Positions 50,840 to 60,953 of a stretch of 64,000 nucleotides of DNA are shown in pieces. This stretch comes from an uncultured Schlesneria sp. (lineage in GTDB: Bacteria; Planctomycetota; Planctomycetia; Planctomycetales; Planctomycetaceae): assembly GCA_903840265.1 (NCBI GenBank), contig CAIMFH010000185.1, forward strand, positions 33,588-97,587, written 5' to 3'. The position numbers and the translations under genes were made by a program. The notes below the pieces were generated by a model. It searched no databases, had not been told where the DNA came from, and saw nothing but the letters and a program-made list of their open reading frames with translations. Positions within the stretch are counted from its first letter, which is position 1, and each line of letters begins with the position of its first letter.

Positions 50840-52321
50840 ATGTCACCCACTCCACGCTACCCGTCGCTCTATCAGATCAACACGCGAGTCTGGATGACCG
50901 AGCTCTCGCAGCACCTTGGTCGACGGGCGACGCTGGATGACATTCCCACCGCAGCCTTGGAAGCACTCGCAACCAAGGGATTCGATTGGATCTGGTTGCT
51001 CAGCGTGTGGCAAACGGGAACTGGTGCTCAAGAAGCCTCTCGGACGAATCCGCAATGGCGTCATGATTTTGAGGAAACGCTTCCGGATTTAACCGACAGC
51101 GATATCGCAGGCTCTGGGTTCGCAATTACGGCGTATACGGTGCATCAGGATCTCGGGGGCGATATTGCGCTGGCTCGATTGCGGGGCCGCTTGCGACGAT
51201 TGGGCATGAATTTGATGCTCGACTTTGTCTGCAACCATATGGCAATCGATCATCCTTGGGTGCACGAACATCCCGACTATCTGATTCGTGGCAGTGAAGA
51301 TGATCTGGCACGAGAGCCGCAGAACTATTTTCGCGCTCCTTCAGCCGATGCTTCGCAAATCTTCGCGTACGGTCGTGATCCTTATTTCGCGGGTTGGGCG
51401 GATACGGTTCAGCTCAACTACGGAAACCCCGAACTGCAGCGAGCGATGGCCGGCGAACTGTCACGAATTGCCAATCAGTGTGACGGTCTTCGTTGCGACA
51501 TGGCAATGCTGGTTCTGCCCGAAGTGTTTGTGCGGACTTGGGGCATCGAAGCACAGCCATTCTGGCCCACGGCCATCCAGCGTGTGCGAAGCGATCATCC
51601 CAGCTTCGTATTCATGGCCGAGGTCTATTGGGATCTCGAATGGACGTTGCAGCAGCAGGGCTTCAACTATTGCTACGACAAACGGCTGTATGATCGATTG
51701 CATGCCGGCGATGCGTTATCAGTGAAAGGGCACTTGCAAGCAGCTCTGGAGTATCAGGACCACCTGGCGCGCTTTCTTGAAAATCACGACGAACCACGTG
51801 CCGCCGCCGTCTTTCCCTACGACCAGCATCAAGCCGCCGCGATCATCACCTTCTTGTCCCCAGGGCTTCGCTTCCTCCATGAAGGGCAGTTCGAAGGGCG
51901 GCTAAAGCGAATCTCACCGCATTTGGTCCGTGCCCCTCAAGAAGCGATCAACTTCGATCTCGCGCACTTCTATGAGAGCTTGCTGGCAGTCCTGCGATTA
52001 CCGACAGTGCGCGACGGCAGATGGTGGCTTCTGGAGTGCCTTCCGGCGTGGGATGGAAACTGGACGCACGATTGTGTCATCGCATTCGGCTGGGAGCGAT
52101 CTGCGTCTGAACGTCTCATCGTCGTCGTGAACTATTCAGATCATCAAAGTCAGGCACGAGTTTCATTGCCATTCGCCAACTTGATGGGAAACGTGCATTT
52201 GCAGGAGCTTATCGCCACACAATCTTATGACCGAGAAAGCGGCGACCTCGCAACGAACGGTCTATTTGTCGACCTTCCCGCGTGGGGGAGTCATGTCTTC
52301 GCAGTAATCGCAACGCGCTGA
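50840..52321 (+). CDS. GH13 alpha-amylase family enzyme
   Basis: A 493-residue alpha-amylase-family protein. Conserved regions are visible: I, LDFVCNHM; II, GLRCDMAML with the nucleophile Asp; III, FMAEVYWD with the general acid Glu; IV, FLENHDEPR with the transition-state Asp. No signal peptide, so it is cytoplasmic. The exact specificity (alpha-amylase, sucrose or glucan phosphorylase type) is open. It is the fourth gene of the run that begins with phosphoketolase, suggesting intracellular breakdown of an alpha-glucan or glucoside that feeds the phosphoketolase route. Confidence 0.88.
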   Translation: MSPTPRYPSLYQINTRVWMTELSQHLGRRATLDDIPTAALEALATKGFDWIWLLSVWQTGTGAQEASRTNPQWRHDFEETLPDLTDSDIAGSGFAITAYTVHQDLGGDIALARLRGRLRRLGMNLMLDFVCNHMAIDHPWVHEHPDYLIRGSEDDLAREPQNYFRAPSADASQIFAYGRDPYFAGWADTVQLNYGNPELQRAMAGELSRIANQCDGLRCDMAMLVLPEVFVRTWGIEAQPFWPTAIQRVRSDHPSFVFMAEVYWDLEWTLQQQGFNYCYDKRLYDRLHAGDALSVKGHLQAALEYQDHLARFLENHDEPRAAAVFPYDQHQAAAIITFLSPGLRFLHEGQFEGRLKRISPHLVRAPQEAINFDLAHFYESLLAVLRLPTVRDGRWWLLECLPAWDGNWTHDCVIAFGWERSASERLIVVVNYSDHQSQARVSLPFANLMGNVHLQELIATQSYDRESGDLATNGLFVDLPAWGSHVFAVIATR

Positions 52322-52362
52322 TCCCTACTCATCTTTCCGCGCACCGTGACGCGGGGCCGAGT

Positions 52363-53271
<909 letters not shown>

Positions 53272-53750
53272 TGAGGTAGGGACAAACGAACGCGAGATTC
53301 TAGCATTCGGGCGATCGGTCTGCCTGCATCGGTCGATGTGACCGATGCACGCGAGCGACGTTTTGTCATCCAGCGGTAAATCAATTCAAATCGGATCCCC
53401 CGATTGATACTTGTGTGGGTTGATCACCGACCGACTATTGACGCCACTAGGTTCGAATGCCCGCGAAGAGGCCTGCGATCGATCGCAATTCCCCCGGCCT
53501 ACGGAACCGAAGGGTCGCATCCGGTTCGCGGCGATTCGTTTCTATGGCTGTTTCTCAGCCAATTCGGAAGTCGATCAGGCGTTCCTGCCCGAGCGCCTGG
53601 ATGGGAATTGCGGTGGCGAGGGGAATATCGGCACTCAAATTGATATTGCCCGAATTCAGACGGACAGCTTCAATGATCCGCGCGACGTGCACCAGCCGAC
53701 CTTCCGACGCTTAAATCGGCGACAGCAATTCCACTTATCAGGTGTCTGAC
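53272..53750. other. Intergenic region, possible gene remnant
   Basis: About 480 bases between divergent genes. A 112-residue frame at 53411-53749 (plus) and two overlapping frames have no recognised likeness. They disagree in phase, so a decayed gene is possible but not shown. No repeat was seen. Confidence 0.3.
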
Positions 53751-54278
53751 ATGAGCTTTCGATTTTCGCCCTTGGCGATACGTGCGTCGTTCGTTGTCGC
53801 AGTTGTCCTGACTTCTAGCTTCAGTTGGGCTCATTTTTACGAGCTTGGTCCTTCGAAGGACGAATGGGGGTTGAAGTACGATGGGGAGGTGACCGCTGCA
53901 AGTGGGGACAAGTTGAACGTCTCCTTCACCCTTGCTGATCAAGGGAGACTCAAGCCCATTTATTCGATCAGCGTGGTGGCTTTCAGCGATCTGAGAAGTG
54001 ACGGCGGCCGCACATATCTTCTGAACACCACATTCGATTTGAAACCGACCCAGGACGGCAAACTCACGGGGCAACTGCAGATCGACAATAAATTTGCCGA
54101 CCGCGCCATGATTCGGATCCTCACCCAAACGTTCGACGGCAAGCCGCAACCGGCCGGAGCGAGGTACTATCAAATCCCGCTAAAGAAGTTCATGAAGAAA
54201 GCCCCAGCCCCGTCGGCAGCTTCATTCCAGGTGCCATCATCCATCGCGTCACCGCCAGCATCGACAGCCACGAAGTAA
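53751..54278 (+). CDS. Secreted hypothetical protein
   Basis: A 175-residue protein with a signal peptide (MSFRFSPLAIRASFVVAVVLTSSFSWA). The mature part is beta-rich (DKLNVSFTLADQGRLKPIYSISVVAF; GKLTGQLQIDNKFADRAMIRILTQTF), and the tail is Ser/Ala/Pro-rich. Probably periplasmic or outer-membrane associated. No family was recognised. The ATG at 53751 is preferred over the GTG three codons upstream. Confidence 0.65.
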   Translation: MSFRFSPLAIRASFVVAVVLTSSFSWAHFYELGPSKDEWGLKYDGEVTAASGDKLNVSFTLADQGRLKPIYSISVVAFSDLRSDGGRTYLLNTTFDLKPTQDGKLTGQLQIDNKFADRAMIRILTQTFDGKPQPAGARYYQIPLKKFMKKAPAPSAASFQVPSSIASPPASTATK

Positions 54279-54407
54279 AGAGCAGCACCTGCGCTGAGCA
54301 GGGTCCAGTCGCCTCGCGACGGTTCGTGGCCTGAGGCTCCACCAGCAACCCTCAACTTTGAATCGCGAATCAGGGAAGTATCCAGCAGTTCACCAACGTG
54401 ATGTTCG

Positions 54408-55616
54408 TCAACTGGGGGCCAGACCGGCATCTGGTCGGCGCATTAGTCTTTCATAAAGCACTGCCAGAATGCCAAACAGAACCACTGTTCCGACCGGCAC
54501 CATTTCCAATCCCCCCACGCTCGCCATCACACCGAGGGTTCCGGGCACGACGGCGGCACCGATCATCGCGGCTGCGACCTGAAATCCAATGGCGTGAGCC
54601 GACAATTGCGTCCCCAATCGTCGCGGAGTCCGGGACATCAGGCACGGGAATACGGGAGCCAGCCCCAATCCAGCGAGCGCAAGACCAAGGAACTCCGCGC
54701 CAACGGTAGGTCGGGTCGCAAAAAGTAACGCGCCACTCCCCGCACCCAGCAAGCAATACCGAACGAGTCGATCGATCCCCACTCGTTCGACTATCAACCC
54801 AGATAGAATCCGCCCGGCACCGATACATCCCCAGTAAGACCCGACCGCGATCCCCGCCGTACGCGGACTGACATGTCGAGACTCCGTCAGAACCGTAAAC
54901 GTCCACTGGCTGAATGTCACTTCCAGGCCGGTGTACAAGAAGAAAATCGCCATCTGGAGCCAAACGGTCGAGGATCGCAAAGCGATTCCCGCACCGATGG
55001 GCAGTCGAATCTCCGGGGCAGTGAACGACGTCTCTTCCCAACACCGATGAGTAAGCAGGAAGATGATTGACATCGCCAGCATGATCCCGCCGACGGCAGA
55101 GTAACCGACGCTGTAATGGCGACCACTGGCCAACACGTTCGACATCAGGACCGGTCCGATCAACGCCCCGATGCAATAGCAGGCGTGCAACCAGATCAAA
55201 GATCGAGTCGACAAATGATGAGCAGCATAGCCGTTAAGTCCAGAGTCGATTGCTCCCGACCCGAGACCGTGAACACACGCGCAGAATACGAACACCGCCC
55301 ACATCGGTGAGAACGCGAACCCAAACATGGCAGTCGCCACAAGGCTGGTACTGGCCGTCAAAACCAGACCGATCCCGAGAGCGTGCATCAAACGGCCGGC
55401 AAAAAAACTGCTCAACAAGTACCCGAGACCTGAAGCGACCAAGACCAGAGCAACGGCACCCTGACGAAGGTGGAAGGTGTCCCGAACGGACGGCCAAGCG
55501 ACTCCAATGACGGCATCGGGCAGTCCAAGGCTGATGAAACCCATGAATGCGAGAGAGAGTAATAAGAACTTCGGGCGAGCCGACACCGGGCGGTGCATTG
55601 TGGCGAGTGCTTTCAT
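54408..55616 (-). CDS. MFS transporter
   Basis: A 402-residue major facilitator with about twelve hydrophobic helices. The central part has GLGSGAIDSGLNGYAAHH, which resembles sugar-type MFS carriers, and the helix 2-3 loop has FFAGRLMHALGIG. The substrate cannot be told. It is on the minus strand, tail to tail with the secreted protein gene on the left and head to head with the DUF2334 gene on the right. Confidence 0.88.
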   Translation of the reverse strand: MKALATMHRPVSARPKFLLLSLAFMGFISLGLPDAVIGVAWPSVRDTFHLRQGAVALVLVASGLGYLLSSFFAGRLMHALGIGLVLTASTSLVATAMFGFAFSPMWAVFVFCACVHGLGSGAIDSGLNGYAAHHLSTRSLIWLHACYCIGALIGPVLMSNVLASGRHYSVGYSAVGGIMLAMSIIFLLTHRCWEETSFTAPEIRLPIGAGIALRSSTVWLQMAIFFLYTGLEVTFSQWTFTVLTESRHVSPRTAGIAVGSYWGCIGAGRILSGLIVERVGIDRLVRYCLLGAGSGALLFATRPTVGAEFLGLALAGLGLAPVFPCLMSRTPRRLGTQLSAHAIGFQVAAAMIGAAVVPGTLGVMASVGGLEMVPVGTVVLFGILAVLYERLMRRPDAGLAPS

Positions 55617-55763
55617 GTCAGCATTGACGGAGGACTTCCGGCGAGAATCGATCTTGAGCCGTTGAATGTGTTTAGATAAAGTTCCGCGCGCTGTGGTATC
55701 GACAACCTACTTCACATCAGAGGCGACGTTTCTGCATTTCGATGCAGTAACTGACGACAAGCT

Positions 55764-56528
55764 ATGACAGAGCATACCCCAACGCTGGATATCTCGCGGT
55801 CATTCTGCGTCATGCTGCATGATGTGGCTCCGATCTATGCTTCGCATGTTGCCACGTTTACGCAATCGATGGCACCGTTGGTTGGAAATATGATGTCGGC
55901 GGCGGTCGTCCCCTGTTGGGCTGGTGTGCCGTTAGGGGACAACGATCGAGCATTCCTGGACCGAGTCCGTGACGAATATGCGAACATTCTGTTGCACGGT
56001 TACGAACACTTTCGGCCGGGCCGCCGTGGGCTGAAGTCGAAGATCGCCGATGGCAAGGACGAAATGAACGGCTTGGATCCTGCAGAGACAGACCGTCGAC
56101 TGGCAGCCGGACAAGAAATCCTCGAACGCGTGATGGGCCAGCCAGCCTGCGGTTTCATTGCCCCGACTTACCAAATCGGGTTCGCAACTCCGGAACGCCT
56201 TGCTAAATTCGGCATCCATTACACCGTGGGATATGGCAAAGTAGCGACGTCAAGCGGGCAACGCCTTCCACTAGCAACCTGGGTCTGGGACGTTTCGCCA
56301 ATTCGTCTGCTGTGCCGCGTCGGGTACCGGTTGGGGCAAATTCAATATCGCTTCCGAAAAAACGCTCTTCCGTGTGTCGTACTGCATCCCCTCGATCTGG
56401 AACGCGGATTTCTCCCGCAGATTGAGAAGACAGTTCAGCGACTGCTTGATGCCGGGCGGCAACCGGTGATGCTCGAATCCTTGGGCTACGGGGCCAAGCC
56501 GACTAAGCCTGTAACTGTTCCGGCATGA
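55764..56528 (+). CDS. DUF2334 polysaccharide-deacetylase-like protein
   Basis: A 254-residue protein of the DUF2334 group in the NodB-like deacetylase superfamily. The metal-binding start MLHDVAP and LLHGYEH (about residues 17 and 77) supply the Asp/His ligands. GFIAPTYQIGFATPERLAKFG follows as in other members, and VVLHPLDLERG is near the end. No signal peptide is evident. The last 26 bases overlap the end of the glycosyltransferase gene on the other strand. Both may act on the same lipid or cell-wall glycan. Confidence 0.85.
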   Translation: MTEHTPTLDISRSFCVMLHDVAPIYASHVATFTQSMAPLVGNMMSAAVVPCWAGVPLGDNDRAFLDRVRDEYANILLHGYEHFRPGRRGLKSKIADGKDEMNGLDPAETDRRLAAGQEILERVMGQPACGFIAPTYQIGFATPERLAKFGIHYTVGYGKVATSSGQRLPLATWVWDVSPIRLLCRVGYRLGQIQYRFRKNALPCVVLHPLDLERGFLPQIEKTVQRLLDAGRQPVMLESLGYGAKPTKPVTVPA

Positions 56529-57720
56529 TCATTTGCCCGGAAACAAATGTTGTTCCGCGCCAGTGAGTGCGGACCAATCCGAAATGCGACAACAACGCAC
56601 GGATTGAGGCGGCCATGACGAACAACCGACCCAGTGGAGCCAACAGGGCGGTTGCGATCGGGGCGCCCACCAGCCGAAACAGGATCACGTCCATCATGCA
56701 CCTGAGACTGAACGCGATCGCAAACCCCAGTCCCGCACCGTGAGTCAGCCAATCGACACTTCCGGTTTGAATCGCGTTTGCCACGCCATACAGCATCGCA
56801 CTGAGTGGCAGCACGAACAGGACGAGCATTCTGCTCACTGTGATCATCAGTTGGCTGGGTGTCAGAACTCCGTTGAAGATGCGACTCCAGCCGTTCCACG
56901 ATTCGCGCCAGGTACAATACGAATCCGTCTGGTAGAACCCTTCGCCCTGCGCCACTTGCAGGCGCAAACCAGAGCGTTTGGATAGACGTGCCAGTTCCAG
57001 GTCTTCACTGATTTTGGATCGAACGGAACTCCAGCCACCGATGGACTCGAACGGTGCTCTGCGGACCATGATGAACGCACCGTTGGCGAAGGCATCCGGC
57101 CAGCGAGGGTCACTCACACGCTCTGGCCGCAACCATGCCAGAATCGCCTCAGAACAACAGGGAACGACTACGCATTCCCGCAGCGTATTCATCGTATACG
57201 TGGCTGCGATCGAGAAGAAATCAACATCGCCGCGAATCATCTCGACCACCGCGGTACACAAGGCTGTCGGAGCGAGAAATTTGCAATCGGCGTCTGTAAA
57301 GCAGACCAAACTTCCCGTGGCAATTCTCAGCCCTCGTTCTAAGGCGTACGGTTTGCCGAACCATCCTGCCGGCAATGTCGACACGTGTTCGACTCGCAGA
57401 CGATCGGGGAATTCCAGGGCCAGGCGATTGAGAATCTCTCCTGTGTCATCTGTACTGCGGTCGTTAACGGCAACGATTTCGAGATCGGGATAGTCCTGAC
57501 GGAACAGCGATCGGATACAGGTTTCGATGCAATCCGACTCGTTCCGGCCCGCGACGATCACACTGAGTTTCGGAAGTCCTGACAGGCGCGAAGTATCGGT
57601 CATTGGCCGCAGTGACGATTGCTTCCGGCAGGCAGCAATATAAATCACGGTGATCGTCATCCAGAGGCAGGCGACCGCCCAAGCGAGCACAGTCAGCCCG
57701 TGTGTGTAGAGCAAATCCAT
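56503..57720 (-). CDS. Family 2 glycosyltransferase with membrane helices (HpnB-like)
   Basis: A 405-residue GT2 enzyme. A hydrophobic N-terminal anchor (residues 7-30) precedes the GT-A domain (LSVIVAGRNESDCIETCIRSL; VAVNDRSTDDT; FTDADCKF with the DxD metal site; SEDLELARLSKRSG with the catalytic acid; RESWNGWSRI as the acceptor motif). Four or so C-terminal helices follow. The layout resembles hopanoid-associated glycosyltransferase HpnB, but no squalene-hopene genes are in the window. Start codon ATG 57720. It overlaps the DUF2334 gene end by 26 bases. Confidence 0.85.
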   Translation of the reverse strand: MDLLYTHGLTVLAWAVACLWMTITVIYIAACRKQSSLRPMTDTSRLSGLPKLSVIVAGRNESDCIETCIRSLFRQDYPDLEIVAVNDRSTDDTGEILNRLALEFPDRLRVEHVSTLPAGWFGKPYALERGLRIATGSLVCFTDADCKFLAPTALCTAVVEMIRGDVDFFSIAATYTMNTLRECVVVPCCSEAILAWLRPERVSDPRWPDAFANGAFIMVRRAPFESIGGWSSVRSKISEDLELARLSKRSGLRLQVAQGEGFYQTDSYCTWRESWNGWSRIFNGVLTPSQLMITVSRMLVLFVLPLSAMLYGVANAIQTGSVDWLTHGAGLGFAIAFSLRCMMDVILFRLVGAPIATALLAPLGRLFVMAASIRALLSHFGLVRTHWRGTTFVSGQMIMPEQLQA

Positions 57721-58060
57721 GGCCCACCCTTTTCAGTCAAACAGCGACAACGAACTCAATTTCGAAAAACAATTTCGCTGCGACTGGTCCCAGATGGGTA
57801 CCGCGAATGACCTGGCAAAGCCACTTACGGGAATGGTGGGACACGAGCGCCACTACGATTGCGCTTCGCATCGATGCCCGCCGTTCGCCGATCTCTTTTC
57901 GTTCCTGCTACGATCGATCGAGATGCCGCAAAATCAGACGTGGCGGCTGAAACCTAGCTCACGCGGAGCAAAAGGCAAATCCGTGCCACATCACAACGAA
58001 ATTGAGCCCTCGGCCACTCCTCCGCGGACCTACTCGCCGCCGATTCAAGTCCGATTCTAA
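57719..58060 (+). CDS. Possible small protein divergent from the glycosyltransferase
   Basis: A 113-residue frame whose ATG shares the CATG with the start codon of the glycosyltransferase on the other strand. The segment HYDCASHRCPPFADLFSFLLRSIEM looks protein-like and codon use is similar to neighbours, but there is no recognised family and the ribosome-binding region would lie inside the other gene. The rest of the 58061-58138 gap shows nothing. Confidence 0.3.
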   Translation: MAHPFQSNSDNELNFEKQFRCDWSQMGTANDLAKPLTGMVGHERHYDCASHRCPPFADLFSFLLRSIEMPQNQTWRLKPSSRGAKGKSVPHHNEIEPSATPPRTYSPPIQVRF

Positions 58061-58138
58061 CGATCCAGTGATAGACGGAGATGGCATTCCCAGAGGAAAG
58101 TTAGATCCGCCAGGAATGGACAGAAGATCAACGGACTG

Positions 58139-58711
58139 TTATCGCGGTGTGCTGGAAAGCCCTGACCTGCTCGACAAAGCCTTGCTTGTCGGGTCGAGGA
58201 ACCTCAATAGCTCGTGCTTCCATTCGCGCGCATAGTCGATACCGATGCGCGGCGTGGCGACAATCTGCGGTCGGTCCGCTGGATCGTCGAGAAGGTGCAA
58301 TCGATCGCTCGTCAAAGCGACGCCATTGTCCGCACGGCTGATCTTTAGGGCGCGAGTCAACTTGCCTGGCCCGGAAAGATCGGCTGACCATCCATTCAAC
58401 GGTTCGGCCGCGCGGATGAGCACTGCCTGCGGATCATCGACCTCGCCAGCGACAATATTGAACATGTCGTACACGCCATAGATCAAGTAGACATAGGCCC
58501 GACCTGCCGGGCCAAACATGACTTCGGTCCGATTCGTCCGACCTTTCGATGCATGGCACGCGAGATCGTGCGAGCCGACATAGGCCTCTGTTTCAACGAT
58601 CCGAGCATGAAACACCTTTCGTCGCACCCGCCGAGCAATGACTTTGCCAATCAGAGCCTGCGCTAGCGTAAGTGCAGGCTGGGCATAAAAGGATTGTTCC
58701 AATTGAATCAA
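58139..58711 (-). CDS. DNA-3-methyladenine glycosylase (AAG/Mpg family)
   Basis: A 190-residue alkyladenine-type DNA glycosylase, which removes alkylated purines in base excision repair. The catalytic Glu is in VETEAYVG and the pocket residues are in HASKGRTNRTEVMFGPAGRAYVYLIYG. GPGKLTRALKI follows as in the family. The start is taken as TTG at 58711 (LIQLEQSFY...), because GGAG lies seven bases upstream on the minus strand and the family N-terminus begins there. The longer ATG frame from 58810 adds unrelated residues. Endonuclease IV, which processes its product, is encoded at 52363-53271. Confidence 0.9.
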   Translation of the reverse strand: MIQLEQSFYAQPALTLAQALIGKVIARRVRRKVFHARIVETEAYVGSHDLACHASKGRTNRTEVMFGPAGRAYVYLIYGVYDMFNIVAGEVDDPQAVLIRAAEPLNGWSADLSGPGKLTRALKISRADNGVALTSDRLHLLDDPADRPQIVATPRIGIDYAREWKHELLRFLDPTSKALSSRSGLSSTPR

Positions 58712-58917
58712 TGAACAACTCCACGTCGCCGCTACCGCCGCCATCGGAAACGCCGTCATCACTCTGCGGAGCAAGCGATTATCCACAGATGATACAGTTC
58801 GGCCCCGCACCCTTCCTTGTCTGGCTCTCTCCGTGGCCTCTACGTCTCAAAACAGAGAGGTGTCACGTCCCAGAAATCACGTCAGGCGATTCTACGAGCT
58901 TGTCCTTGGTCCGACGA

Positions 58918-59865
58918 CTATTTTTTGACTGCCGTTGTGTCGCCACTGGCTTTGGTATCCGGATTCTCTTGTGACAATTGTGGCACTTCAAACTTCACAA
59001 CACTGTTGGCAATCGGCTTGTGGTTCGCGTTGACCAGCTCGATCAGAACCTTGTGCGGTCCCGGTGGTAAACCAGCGAGGATCAGCGGCCCACCGCTGGT
59101 GTGAGCCCAACGCCAGCGAACCCCATCGACGGTCACGTGAAGATGGCAGATCCTCGGCGCTATGTCGAGCGCAGCCGAGCCAAACACTGGCGCAATCTGC
59201 GCGTTTTCAGTCCGATACTGAATGAAAGCAACTCCGCGCGCCAGTCGATCGGGCTGCGGTGCATCGACGATCAGTTTCGCAGGGGACTGGTCCTTCAAGT
59301 TCACCTCGGAAATGAGGTCGTGCTCGTGTGGAAACTCTGCCGTATGGGGGCCCTGCGGCACTTCAACCTGCACCACCTCTGTGGCCAGGATCTTGTGATT
59401 CGCGTTTGCCAGTTCGATCTGGATTTTGTGAGGGCCAGCCGTCAGACGGTTGATGATCAGATCGTCTCCGCTGGTATGGGCCCAGACCCACGGGTTGTCG
59501 TCGACCCTGACATGCAGATGCCCGATCCGCGGCGACACATTCAGTGCGTCAGGGCCGAACACGGGCGCCACCTGCAGATTTTCGGTTCGAAACTGGATCA
59601 GGACCATTCCCCTCGCCAGCACCTTGGGCAGCGGGGGATCAACGAAGAGCTTCGCCGGCGCTTCTTCCACTAGTGGCAACATCGAGGACGCACCGCGGAT
59701 CTGCCTGGCCGTCAACTGTGCATTAACATTGTTCGTCTTCGATGGCTGGTCAGAAGCAGTGGTGCCGACCGGATTGTTTTCCCCGGCAGAAAGCAATGTG
59801 TTGCAGAGGGCCACTACGATCACCAAAGTGAGGCGAATGTAGAGTGTCAGAGCGGATGCGGACAT
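58918..59865 (-). CDS. Secreted protein with two DUF6130-like domains
   Basis: A 315-residue exported protein with a signal peptide (MSASALTLYIRLTLVIVVALCNTLLSA). Residues about 69-170 and 200-300 are two copies of one domain. Each has LARG, IQxRTEN, APVFG, PRIxHLHVxVD, WAHTSG, GPHKxxIELxNANHK and EVPQ, close in sequence, so the duplication is fairly recent. The pattern matches the DUF6130 family of small periplasmic proteins of unknown function; single-domain forms are usual. The conserved His residues in HLHV and NANHK could bind metal. No obvious partner gene is adjacent. Confidence 0.8.
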   Translation of the reverse strand: MSASALTLYIRLTLVIVVALCNTLLSAGENNPVGTTASDQPSKTNNVNAQLTARQIRGASSMLPLVEEAPAKLFVDPPLPKVLARGMVLIQFRTENLQVAPVFGPDALNVSPRIGHLHVRVDDNPWVWAHTSGDDLIINRLTAGPHKIQIELANANHKILATEVVQVEVPQGPHTAEFPHEHDLISEVNLKDQSPAKLIVDAPQPDRLARGVAFIQYRTENAQIAPVFGSAALDIAPRICHLHVTVDGVRWRWAHTSGGPLILAGLPPGPHKVLIELVNANHKPIANSVVKFEVPQLSQENPDTKASGDTTAVKK

Positions 59866-60475
59866 GTTGTTCTCCCGATCTAGTGATTGTGAAATGCAGG
59901 CGACTCTCCATCGACAGACGTAAAGTCGTTGCGGAAGCCTGCGGGCAGCAACCGGCCACTGGTCGTCCTTCCTGCCCCGTTTTGCGCGGCAGAAGGATGC
60001 GCAATCACTGATTGATTACCCCCGTCTGCATAACTAGGCTGCGAGTGTGGACACACCGCTCGTTCAATCGTCCGCATTGCCCACTATTCGGTACGCGGCC
60101 CGCCGGGCGAGGGGTCCGTCGCGCTCAAGTATTGTCTTCCAATCCATCTGGCTTCTCTTGTCTCAAGACACAGCATTTCGGTCGGCTGCAGAGTGCCCGC
60201 CAACGATGAGTCGCAGAGGGGCGGGATTCTATATTCAGATTCCAACTGAAATTCTTGAGAGTCGCAGAGAAGCGAAGGTATTGCGGGCGGAATTGATTAT
60301 CCTCCCGTGAATCAGTTTGAGTGAAGTCGCCTCGCCTCGATCTGATAACAAGCCAGTACTGGAAAAATGACCCTCGCGATCATTTCTCGCGCTTCGGCAC
60401 AACTAGTACGGGTAGACTGCCAGTGGCCGATCCCCGAAAAGCGCGGACACCCATTTCGAAAAACAAGTTGTACCC
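59866..60475. other. Gap with no supported gene
   Basis: About 610 bases. Several short frames on both strands have no recognised likeness. No repeat of the families seen elsewhere was found here. The right part should hold the promoter of the broken serine hydrolase. Confidence 0.4.
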
Positions 60476-60895
60476 ATGCGTCTCGATGAAGCGATGACGA
60501 CATCCCCAAGATCCGACGGTCATGAACGCATCGCTTCGTTCATAAAAACCATTGTCGACGAAAACTGTCGCAAGAAAGTTGCCGGAATCGCCATTGGCGT
60601 GATGATTGACGGACAGGAATTCAGTGCTGTCAGCGGATGGGCAGATGTCGAGTCGAAAAAGCCGGTTTCGGAATCGACGATTTTCGAAATTGGCTCGATC
60701 ACCAAGCTCTTGCCGTCGCTGTTGCTCGCTCGTGCCGTGACAGGGCAGGAAGTCGGTCTCGACGATCCGGTACAAACCGCTCTGAGTGAACAGGTGACGT
60801 TGCCAACCGATGGCAAGTCTCAGATCACGTATCGCTCGCTCGCCAATCATCGTTGCAGTCGCAAATCAACTGTCAGTAAACACGCACTTTTTTGA
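60476..60895 (+). pseudogene. Truncated beta-lactamase-like serine hydrolase
   Basis: The frame encodes the first third of a class C beta-lactamase/penicillin-binding-like serine hydrolase. VMIDGQEFSAVSGWADVESKKPV is followed by the nucleophile motif SITK (in EIGSITKLLPSLLLA) and DPVQTALSEQVTLP. Family likeness ends near ITYRSLANH at about 60848. After this the frame runs into the repeat that starts near 60870 and stops at 60895. The usual length is about 350-400 residues, so the YxN and the C-terminal motif are lost. The rest of the gene was not found downstream in the window. Confidence 0.7.
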
Positions 60896-60953
60896 GGAAA
60901 ACCGCCAAAAACAGGGCTGTTTTGTCCCCCATTGTCAAAAACTGTCCTGGGGC
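60870..60953 (+). repeat. Second copy of the terminal dispersed repeat
   Basis: A reverse complement of window positions 1-81 (see there), with CTGTCAGTAAACACGCAC at its left edge. It begins 20 or so bases after the point where the serine hydrolase loses its family likeness, so it probably marks the insertion or rearrangement break. The repeat may run on to TTTGTCAGTG at 60961-60970. Confidence 0.85.

Noticed and set aside
53411..53749. 112-residue frame between nfo and the secreted protein gene
   Set aside because: Competing frames overlap in other phases and none shows a known domain.
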